The notes under the pieces were generated by a model. It was not told the origin of the DNA. It did not search any database and worked only from the letters and a program-made list of their open reading frames with translations. From positions 1-5,823 of the forward strand of contig CAUJII010000148.1 in the NCBI GenBank assembly GCA_963205035.1: DNA of 5,823 nucleotides. The letters run 5' to 3'. Of this stretch, positions 1 through 5,823 are shown piece by piece (position 1 is the first letter of the stretch; the number at the start of each line of letters is the position of its first letter). The translations under genes and the position numbers were made by a program. This DNA is from Spirochaetota bacterium. Its GTDB lineage: Bacteria; Spirochaetota; Leptospiria; Turneriellales; Turneriellaceae.

Positions 1-60
1 AAGTTGCAAAGAAGCCGTCGAGAAGAAAATGGATTTGTGGGGGGCGCACTTTGCGACTAA

Positions 61-858
61 CTATTTAACCATCTGCCTGAGCGATGCCAACGTATCTTCC
101 ATGGGAGCTTGCGAAACGCGCATGATCCCGCGCCGGGGCTGCTGCAAATCAATCGTTACGGCAAAAACCAGCGAGATAAGCAGGATGTACGTCGTAATCT
201 TCGGGACTTCTTGGATAGCGGTCTTCTGTCGTCTGCTGAGCCGGCCCATCGTAAAAGAGGTAAACACCCCCAGGATAATGAGCATCAAAATGATGGTTAC
301 CGGAACCTGACTCCTCACCGTATAGAGACGCTCGTCGTGCGCTTTCGTAACTCCGTTGAGGCCGTTCATAAGCGGAGGATGTATCGAGGGGGTGTTATTC
401 GTGCGGATAGCGCGGTGGACCAGCTCGGCCATTCGGCTGTGCGATGCCCTGCCTTCGTCGATGAGGGGTTGCATCGTTTCGTTATCGAACCGAGTATGCG
501 CAAATCGCAGTCGCTGTTCTGCGTAGTGGGACAGCTCGGTCAGGATTTCTTTGCGTTCCGGATTTTTGAGCATCGCCGAAGTCGTTGCGAAGTCGCCGAT
601 TGCAATAGCGTCGTTTAGAACGTGCGCCTTGCGCGAGGAGTATCTATCTGCCGCGCCGGAAAACGAAAAAGCGAGCAAGAGCCCGAATAATGCAAGCGCT
701 GCGTCTTCAGTTCGCGTCGAAGTGTTCGGGTCTTCGGCATTCTTGTCGCGCCGAAACCGTGCGCCGACGACGTATGTCAGCACCATGAGCCCCGCGAAAA
801 TCAACGCGGAAAGCCATGCATCCAACTCCAAAAAATTCTCCATCATACGAACGACCAT
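61..858 (-). CDS. DUF4239 / bestrophin-like integral membrane protein
   Basis: This 265-residue inner-membrane protein has four predicted membrane segments, at about residues 14-32, 53-69, 185-204 and 219-237, with a polar, largely helical loop (about 70-180) between the second and third. The C-terminal stretch reading TIDLQQPRRGIMRVSQAPM (residues 235-253), and the GLLLAFSFSGAADR segment ending at residue 72 followed by a conserved N-D-A-I-A-I-G, are typical of the bacterial DUF4239 family, which is distantly related to bestrophin anion channels. Length and layout look full-size. No physiological role is established for the family; ion transport is only inferred from the bestrophin resemblance. 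The start at 858 is preferred over the in-frame ATGs at 846 and 843 because an AAGGA ribosome-binding site lies nine bases upstream of it. It follows the exported-protein gene after a 26-base gap on the same strand, so cotranscription is likely. The family call is strong; function is unknown. Confidence 0.88.
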   Translation of the reverse strand: MVVRMMENFLELDAWLSALIFAGLMVLTYVVGARFRRDKNAEDPNTSTRTEDAALALFGLLLAFSFSGAADRYSSRKAHVLNDAIAIGDFATTSAMLKNPERKEILTELSHYAEQRLRFAHTRFDNETMQPLIDEGRASHSRMAELVHRAIRTNNTPSIHPPLMNGLNGVTKAHDERLYTVRSQVPVTIILMLIILGVFTSFTMGRLSRRQKTAIQEVPKITTYILLISLVFAVTIDLQQPRRGIMRVSQAPMEDTLASLRQMVK

Positions 859-867
859 AATTCAAAT

Positions 868-872
868 TCCTT
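868..872 (-). promoter_or_regulatory. Ribosome-binding site of the DUF4239 gene
   Basis: On the minus strand AAGGA lies nine bases before the ATG at 858, inside the 26-base gap that separates this gene from the one upstream. It is the best Shine-Dalgarno match of the three genes in the window. It decides the start at 858 over the internal ATGs about 12-15 bases further in. Confidence 0.7.
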
Positions 873-884
873 GTGGTTGAGAAA

Positions 885-2897
885 CTACTTCACAGAAATT
901 GCGACAATCTCTATCTTGCCGTCGGTGGCGTTACCGGTGGCGGTGTATACGACGCCGTCTCTTACAATGAGGTCGTCGTGCCAGCCCAACTGCAGCGTCG
1001 GCCCAATGTTGACACTTTTGATCACTTGCCCGGTCGAAGCCTGAAGAAGCGTCAGTTGTGTCGAGGAGTAACTATTCGCGGCCCAAATTTCATGGAGAAT
1101 AAAAATGCGGTCGGTGCCGACGGAAGCCGTTTTTACACGCGAGACATTGTGCAGTGCCTTGTTTTCATAGCGCGTAAGCCAATGAATTCCCTTGTTTTCT
1201 TGAGGCGAGTAAGTGCCGAGGAATGTGTAAAATCCGCCCGTTTCGTTGACCCCTTGCGACAAGATTGCGTCGCCTTGAGTGAAGTCCTTCTTTACGATAA
1301 CCATCCCCAGATTACGCGCATCGTTGAGGTTTGCACCGATACGGCTGTTGTTTAACGATTTTCCCTCGCTGTCCGGCTCACCCGCAAAAAAAATAAGAAT
1401 CCGATCCGCGGCCTCTTCAACGCCTCCAATCTCTGAATACGTATGATTATCGTTCGACCATTTGTAGAAAGTCTTGCCGCCGCCGCTAATCTCTTTATAG
1501 ACAGGGTAAGTACCCCGAGGGCTCGAGGCGTGCGCTGTCTTTACCGAATATAAGAGCCTTCCTGCTCGACCCTTTTCGTCGAAGCGGTGGAGGGTAACGC
1601 CCCGAGGGTAGTTGTCGCCCAAGTCGATTGCAAGGAACTTTCCATCGCTGTCGACAGCCATTGCGTTTCCAAACGAGTGGCCGGAAGTTTGCCCTGTGTT
1701 ATTGAGGAGCTTCAGGTTCTCTGCGTCGAAAACAACGGCAATCGCTCCTTGATGGTATCCGCCGTCCCCAGCGCGGTGCATCTGACGCGAAATAATCGTT
1801 CCCACTTTTCCGTTGGAATAAGCCATCGAGCAGATAAAATTGTCGCCGAAACTCGTGATGTTGAGTCCATTCGCAGACGTATCGAGAGTTACTTTCTTGA
1901 GATTTTTTCCGTCCCCGCTGGTTTTGAACGCTGCGGCACGGCGCGTCCGTGGTGGCGAAGCTCCACTATCCTTTTCAATGAGGATGTAGTAACTATTCCC
2001 CTTTTCGTCGCTCGTCGCGGCTGCCAGCATATACTTGGGGAGCGAAGTTAATTTTTTTTGTTGGAAGTTTTTCAACGTAGGATCGAATTGACTCAAATAG
2101 ACTTGGTCGTTTGCACGGTCTTGCCAAACGACGTTAAATCCCTTCTTTGTTGCATTCAAGAAAAACGTGCGGTTTTGCCCATAGATCGCCTGCCCAGACT
2201 CCGGCCCAAAATTGAAATCACGAACCGTATCGAAGATTTTTCCAGAAACGGAAAAACGGTATTTGTCGACGCTATAGTTACCGTCTTCAAAAATACGGCC
2301 CGACTCGCTGTCTTTACTATTTTTGTGGTACGGTGAATACTCCATACGTTTAGGAACAAAAACATAAACGCGGGGTTGATCGAGAAAGCTCACAACAAGC
2401 GAATCAGCCTTGCGAAAGCCGTCGGTCGCCGCAATTGTACTCGTCACCTTCGTGAGCAATCCGCCTTCAAAGCCAAAGACGTCTTGGTCTTCGCCCGATT
2501 CGTAGTAGAGGACGTGAGTCGACGCGAGAAAATGGACTGCGCGCTTTTTCGGTGGAAATACGCGGACCGCAGGGAATTTGGTTGAGCCATCCTTTGAGGT
2601 GACAATTCCCCACTCCATCGGGTATTCTCGATTGTTATAGTTGCCATCGGTGTAGCAGGCGTTTTGAGAAAATAGCGCCACGACTGCCACGCTGCCGATG
2701 CGATCGTCTTTCTGGATAACACCGGAGCAATTGAAGGCTTTCTGTTTTTCTCCCGAATTACCCGGAAGAATTTTTGACTCGCTTGCCTTGAAATCAAATT
2801 TTTGTACAGGTGGAGGTGCCGCGTGGATATCCTGCGGCAAGAAAATCTGCAATGCAAGAAACAGGGTTGTTATTCTAATCGACTCCGCAACTTTCAT
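885..2897 (-). CDS. Exported protein of unknown function, probably beta-rich (propeller-like)
   Basis: I do not recognise this 670-residue protein. Its N-terminus is a convincing Sec signal peptide: Lys2 and Arg8, a hydrophobic core TTLFLALQIFL (residues 10-20), and a likely cleavage after IHA (residue 26) before APPP. There is no lipobox cysteine, so a periplasmic, secreted or cell-surface location is expected. The mature part shows repeated short beta-strand patterns broken by Gly, Asp and Asn turns, for example VVWQDRANDQVYLSQFD near 256-272 and GKIEIVAISVK at the end. This suggests a beta-propeller, but I cannot delimit clear blades. A distinctive block lies at about 404-430 (SGHSFGNAMAVDSDGK followed by an AIDLGDNYPRG stretch). 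Cys57 and Cys81 could form a disulfide. The start is ATG at 2897, with a weak, very closely spaced GGGTGG upstream; it is chosen mainly because it gives a correctly proportioned signal peptide. It lies upstream of the DUF4239 gene in a probable two-gene operon. Confidence 0.85.
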   Translation of the reverse strand: MKVAESIRITTLFLALQIFLPQDIHAAPPPVQKFDFKASESKILPGNSGEKQKAFNCSGVIQKDDRIGSVAVVALFSQNACYTDGNYNNREYPMEWGIVTSKDGSTKFPAVRVFPPKKRAVHFLASTHVLYYESGEDQDVFGFEGGLLTKVTSTIAATDGFRKADSLVVSFLDQPRVYVFVPKRMEYSPYHKNSKDSESGRIFEDGNYSVDKYRFSVSGKIFDTVRDFNFGPESGQAIYGQNRTFFLNATKKGFNVVWQDRANDQVYLSQFDPTLKNFQQKKLTSLPKYMLAAATSDEKGNSYYILIEKDSGASPPRTRRAAAFKTSGDGKNLKKVTLDTSANGLNITSFGDNFICSMAYSNGKVGTIISRQMHRAGDGGYHQGAIAVVFDAENLKLLNNTGQTSGHSFGNAMAVDSDGKFLAIDLGDNYPRGVTLHRFDEKGRAGRLLYSVKTAHASSPRGTYPVYKEISGGGKTFYKWSNDNHTYSEIGGVEEAADRILIFFAGEPDSEGKSLNNSRIGANLNDARNLGMVIVKKDFTQGDAILSQGVNETGGFYTFLGTYSPQENKGIHWLTRYENKALHNVSRVKTASVGTDRIFILHEIWAANSYSSTQLTLLQASTGQVIKSVNIGPTLQLGWHDDLIVRDGVVYTATGNATDGKIEIVAISVK

Positions 2898-3027
2898 TCC
2901 ACCCGGATTGCACAGAGGCGTGCGTTGGTAAACAAGAAAATATTGCGCGGGCGTGGGAGCCTGTGCGGGAACTCATTGGTACAATTTTTTCTGCGCCAAG
3001 CCCACCCTAATCAGCGCAAATTCTCCC

Positions 3028-3070
3028 GCCAAAGCGGCGTGCATCGCCGCGAGGCCGGCGGCGCTTTGGC
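3028..3070. repeat. GC-rich central hairpin of the inverted repeat
   Basis: GCCAAAGC (3028-3035) is complementary to GCTTTGGC (3063-3070). Within this lies a competing local hairpin, GCGGCG (3034-3039) and CGCCGC (3045-3050) around a TGCAT loop. The two structures share positions 3034-3035 and would be alternatives or would branch. This is the most GC-rich part of the intergenic region and forms the tip of the 249-bp inverted repeat. Confidence 0.6.
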
Positions 3071-3121
3071 CGAGGGCAATCGTTCCGATTCGCTCGACAT
3101 GTTATTAGAATTCGCGCTGAT

Positions 3122-3140
3122 TTGCTATTTTTTATAGCAA
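3122..3140. repeat. Short perfect hairpin in the right arm
   Basis: TTGCTAT (3122-3128) and ATAGCAA (3134-3140) form a perfect 7-bp stem around a five-T loop. It sits in the right arm between the inner and middle blocks and has no counterpart in the left arm, which largely explains the 18-base length difference there. There is no T-tract after the stem, so it is a poor intrinsic terminator. Confidence 0.55.
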
Positions 3141-3284
3141 CGCGTGTTCTTTTCGCAGAAAAAATTGTCATTTCGCATCGTTTGCACGAGTTCCCGCACA
3201 GGCTCGCGGGATAAATCCCACTTTACGTCAGAGGTATCCGAGAGAGATGCGTTCTTTCGCGCAACAGACGCATCACGAAGTTTT

Positions 3285-5612
3285 ATGGAATCAATTCTTA
3301 TTACTCAATGTCTACAAAACGACTTTGTCCGCCTCCTCGACAAATACGACCCGCTACCGAATTTCTTGCATATCGGTTATAGCGAAGCGAATCGTCTTCT
3401 CGGAGAACGCGCAGACGAAGGGCCCGTCGCGCAAATTATTCGCTGGGCTTATGCACAGCACGAGAACGATTTGAAAATCATCCATATCCGCGACTGGCAT
3501 GACGAGACCAACCCAGAAGAAAAACACCACCTCGCACAATTTGGCAAGCATTGCCTCAAGAATTCTGAAGGCGCGAAATTTGTTTTTGAATCCCAAATTA
3601 AAAAGGGGCGCGACCACTCGATTGTAGACGCGTCGGGACTCAACGATTTCCATGAGACAAACCTGAAAGAGCTTCTCGAAAAATATACAGAAGCTCCAAT
3701 AAAGGTAGGCCTCATCGGCGTGTGGACAGAAGCGAAGATTACTTTTTTGGCGTATGAACTCTTAACCCGCTATCCCACAATCGAACTCGCGCTCTGCAGT
3801 GCGTTGACTGCAAGTTCGTCGCGTAGCGCACATTTTATTGCGCTCGACCATCTCAAGAGAATTCTGGGTATAAAAGTTTTTGACTCTGTCGCCACTTTCG
3901 CAGAGCATTTAGGCGGCTCTTCGCATGCTTCGGGAGACCCCAAGCGGGAGCAGAGAAATTTTCTTGAAAGCAGCACGTTTACTTTTAATATTCCGTACAC
4001 TCTGCAAGACGCAGACAATCAAATTCTACACTACCTTTACCGCGATTCCAAATCAACGGCATTCGTCTGCCTCGACGGTGGCTTTAGCGGGAACGTCGTT
4101 TTGAAAGCGCAGACCCGCGATGGTTATGGCCAGGCAACGGCACCGACCGTCGTCAAAATAGGGGCACGCGATCCGATCGCACGCGAGCGCGCGGCTTTCG
4201 AGCGCGTGCAAGAAGTTCTCGGCAACAGCGCCCCGGCGATTGTCGACTTTGCAGAGTTCGCAGAGCGCGGCGGAATTAAATACCGTTACGCTGCAATGAC
4301 CGACGGCAAGGTTAAGACTTTCCAAAAAATATTTTCTGAAACAGACGATGTCGAGACGCTCAAGAAAGTCCTTGAAACAGTCTTCACGCGCCAACTCGGG
4401 AAATTCTACGACGCGGCAATTCAAGAAAATTTGAACCTTCTCGAATACTACGACTTTCAATCTAAATATGCCGACTCGGTGCGACAAAAAACTTCCGAAC
4501 TCGCCGAAGTGCTGCCAGATGGTTCGCTCAAAATTCACGATGGGATTGTCGTCGAGAATGTTTCCCTTTTCTATGAGAGGGATTTACAGCACTTAAAAGA
4601 GCAGACCGCAACGCTGAGGTATGTCTCTTGGTTGCACGGGGATCTCAACGGCGCGAATATCATCATCGATGAAGCGCAAAATGTGTGGCTCATCGATTTT
4701 TTCCATACGCACCGAGGCCATGCGCTAAAAGACCTCATCAAACTCGAAAACGATATTCTCTTTATCTTCACCAAGATTGAAAACTCCAGCGACCTTCTGC
4801 TTGCAACATCTGCAACCGATTGGCTCTTTGACATCCACGACCTCGCGGCGCCTCTCAAGAGCATTCCGAACGAGCTGGCTCAAGATATACACTTCAAAAA
4901 ATCTCTCGAAGTAATTCGATACCTGCGCAGCCTCTATGGACGCATTATAGAGCTCGATCGCGATCCCTACCAGTTTTTTGTCGCAGCCCTGCGCTATGCT
5001 ATGCATACCCTTTCTTTCGACGAGTGCAATGTTTGGCAGAGAAAGTGGGCGCTCTATGCAGGGGCGAAGGCACTGGCCCGCGTACGCGAAACACTCACGC
5101 AAGGCGTGCGCCTACGTATCAATTTCATGGACACCAGCGGCCATTCAGATGAAAAAGGGCTCATTGGAATGACCATCTTGCCCGGAAGACAAGACCGTGG
5201 CCGTGATCTCGACCAGGATATTGCAGAACTCAAGAAAGCCGAGGTGCGCGCCGTTGTTGTCCTCATTACAAGCCGTGAATTTGAAGATTATGGAGTCCTC
5301 TCTCTCATCGAGAAATATCAAGACGCTTCAATCGAAGTCCTACACTCGCCTATCAAAGACCAGGGGATACCGACCGAAAAGCAAGTATCGGAAATTTTGG
5401 AATTCATTCATGCGCATACAATGCAAAACGAACGCGTCGTCTTGCATTGCGTCGGCGGCTTGGGACGCACCGGCGTTATAGCTGCGCTCTATTTAAGAGC
5501 GTTTGCTCATCTCAGTGCAGACGAGGCAATGCGTCGTGTGCGCACGGTGCGTTCCCCACGCGCCATTGAGAACAGCATTCAAGAGAGCTTTGTACGGGAC
5601 GGAGGACAGTAG
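3285..5612 (+). CDS. Three-domain fusion: isochorismatase-like, APH-like kinase, dual-specificity phosphatase
   Basis: This is a 775-residue, apparently soluble cytoplasmic protein with no signal peptide or membrane segment. Residues 1-205 have the isochorismatase/cysteine hydrolase fold pattern (ILITQCLQNDFV at 4-15, HIRDWHD at 67-73, LIGVWTEAKITFLAYEL at 143-159). The catalytic Asp position appears to be Cys9 and the nucleophilic Cys position Lys151, so the domain is probably not a hydrolase. Residues about 255-600 resemble aminoglycoside/choline-kinase phosphotransferases: a glycine-rich loop near 264-270, Lys291 as candidate ATP-binding lysine, HGDLNGAN (451-458) with catalytic Asp453 and Asn458, and metal-binding Asp471 in LIDF. 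This part may match the domain called TCAD9 in conflict-system surveys, but I cannot confirm it. Residues about 612-775 are a CDKN3-like dual-specificity phosphatase: candidate general acid Asp692 in SPIKDQGIP and the loop HCVGGLGRTG with Cys722 and Arg728. The start is ATG 3285, with a weak GAAG upstream, because it begins right at the first domain; GTG 3144 is the alternative. The substrate is unknown. Confidence 0.9.
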   Translation: MESILITQCLQNDFVRLLDKYDPLPNFLHIGYSEANRLLGERADEGPVAQIIRWAYAQHENDLKIIHIRDWHDETNPEEKHHLAQFGKHCLKNSEGAKFVFESQIKKGRDHSIVDASGLNDFHETNLKELLEKYTEAPIKVGLIGVWTEAKITFLAYELLTRYPTIELALCSALTASSSRSAHFIALDHLKRILGIKVFDSVATFAEHLGGSSHASGDPKREQRNFLESSTFTFNIPYTLQDADNQILHYLYRDSKSTAFVCLDGGFSGNVVLKAQTRDGYGQATAPTVVKIGARDPIARERAAFERVQEVLGNSAPAIVDFAEFAERGGIKYRYAAMTDGKVKTFQKIFSETDDVETLKKVLETVFTRQLGKFYDAAIQENLNLLEYYDFQSKYADSVRQKTSELAEVLPDGSLKIHDGIVVENVSLFYERDLQHLKEQTATLRYVSWLHGDLNGANIIIDEAQNVWLIDFFHTHRGHALKDLIKLENDILFIFTKIENSSDLLLATSATDWLFDIHDLAAPLKSIPNELAQDIHFKKSLEVIRYLRSLYGRIIELDRDPYQFFVAALRYAMHTLSFDECNVWQRKWALYAGAKALARVRETLTQGVRLRINFMDTSGHSDEKGLIGMTILPGRQDRGRDLDQDIAELKKAEVRAVVVLITSREFEDYGVLSLIEKYQDASIEVLHSPIKDQGIPTEKQVSEILEFIHAHTMQNERVVLHCVGGLGRTGVIAALYLRAFAHLSADEAMRRVRTVRSPRAIENSIQESFVRDGGQ

Positions 5613-5632
5613 TCAGAGGACGGATGACAGAA
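5598..5632 (+). repeat. Five degenerate 7-bp tandem repeats (GACRGAN-like)
   Basis: Five heptads follow in register: GACGGAG, GACAGTA, GTCAGAG, GACGGAT and GACAGAA. Units one and four, and two and five, are closest, so it can also be read as a 21-bp duplication: GGACGGAGGACAG at 5597-5609 and GGACGGATGACAG at 5618-5630, 12 of 13 identical. The array encodes the last residues of the fusion protein (DGGQ) and supplies its TAG stop, then continues into the intergenic spacer. It is similar in style to the short tandemly repeated heptanucleotide elements known from other bacteria. Confidence 0.6.
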
Positions 5633-5693
5633 AGATCGGCTCACCATATCTGTCTGAAATTCAAGAGCGAACCCTCTCCCCCAAAGCACGACA

Positions 5694-5823
<130 letters not shown>

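Larger units (their letters stand above)
2957..3205. repeat. 249-bp imperfect inverted repeat with three paired blocks
   Basis: Three blocks occur in mirror order on the two sides. The outer block GAGCCTGTGCGGGAACTC (2957-2974) is matched perfectly, in reverse complement, at 3188-3205. The middle block ACAATTTTTTCTGCG (2981-2995) is matched perfectly at 3154-3168. The inner block AATCAGCGCAAATTCT (3009-3024) is matched at 3107-3122 with one difference in 16. Nearer the centre GCCAAAGC (3028-3035) pairs with 3063-3070. The gaps between blocks differ in length on the two sides (6 versus 19, and 13 versus 31 bases), so the arms have diverged by insertion or deletion. The element has no coding gene, and I see no convincing target-site duplication. 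It could be a MITE-like element, two inverted copies of a dispersed repeat, or a structured RNA. The pairing is directly visible; the nature of the element is not. Confidence 0.85.
2898..3284. other. Divergent intergenic region between the exported-protein gene and the fusion gene
   Basis: This 387-base stretch separates two genes that point away from each other, so it should contain promoters for both directions. I could not find a sigma-70-type pair with acceptable spacing on either strand, so no promoter is called. Most of it is taken up by a large inverted repeat. The frame of the fusion gene stays open back to a GTG at 3144, but those 47 extra codons lie in the right arm of the repeat and precede the natural start of the first domain. 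I therefore read them as untranslated leader. Confidence 0.6.

Noticed and set aside
1..60. End of a convergent plus-strand gene stopping at TAA 58-60, or a terminator for the DUF4239 gene
   Set aside because: Only about 19 codons are visible and more than one plus-strand frame is open to the window edge, so none can be preferred; the CGCA/TGCG hairpin near 47-55 is too short and lacks a T-tract.
873..1355. Plus-strand open frame of 160 codons, and a similar one at 1587-2051
   Set aside because: Both lie antisense inside the exported-protein gene, show no family motifs, and look like shadow frames of a long coding sequence.
2957..3205. Integron attC-type site or CRISPR array
   Set aside because: I see no core-site pair of the GTTRRRY/RYYYAAC kind in the right places and no integrase gene, and the blocks are inverted rather than regularly spaced direct repeats.
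2945..3210. CGCGGG on both sides of the inverted repeat as a target-site duplication
   Set aside because: The two copies are at different distances from the repeat ends (one overlaps the arm), and a 6-bp GC-rich match is easily due to chance.
3144..3284. Upstream extension of the fusion gene to a GTG at 3144 (47 extra residues)
   Set aside because: The added codons read through the right arm of the inverted repeat and have no domain character, whereas the ATG at 3285 starts exactly at the first strand of the isochorismatase-like domain.
5626..5654. Hairpin GACAGA/TCTGTC as terminator between the fusion gene and the 5S gene
   Set aside because: The stem is only six pairs with a 17-base loop, and no T-tract follows on either strand.

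Overview
The window is bacterial. It holds three protein-coding genes and, at its right edge, a 5S rRNA gene on the minus strand. The signal peptide, the secreted protein and the membrane protein fit many Gram-negative-type bacteria. The intergenic motif GGGAACTC followed by ACAATTTTTTC resembles dispersed intergenic repeats I associate with Leptospira and relatives. The 5S sequence does not settle the phylum for me, so a Leptospirales-like spirochaete is only a weak guess.

Layout: positions 61-2897 carry two minus-strand genes, transcribed from 2897 towards 61 and probably as one unit. The upstream one encodes a 670-residue exported protein of unknown function. It is followed 26 bases later by a 265-residue four-helix membrane protein of the bestrophin-like DUF4239 family. 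Positions 2898-3284 are a divergent intergenic region dominated by a 249-bp imperfect inverted repeat (2957-3205) with three nearly perfect paired blocks and a GC-rich centre. Positions 3285-5612 encode, on the plus strand, a 775-residue three-domain protein: an isochorismatase/cysteine-hydrolase-like domain that lacks its expected catalytic Asp and Cys, an aminoglycoside-phosphotransferase-like kinase domain with intact catalytic motifs, and a C-terminal dual-specificity/tyrosine phosphatase domain with an intact CX5R loop. Its 3' end runs into a small array of degenerate 7-bp tandem repeats. After about 70 bases comes the 3' end of the 5S rRNA, so the kinase/phosphatase gene and the rRNA gene converge.

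The most interesting items are the kinase-phosphatase fusion carrying a probable pseudo-hydrolase domain, and the long inverted repeat in front of it. Nothing in the window ties the exported protein and the membrane protein functionally to the fusion protein; they share only the divergent intergenic region.
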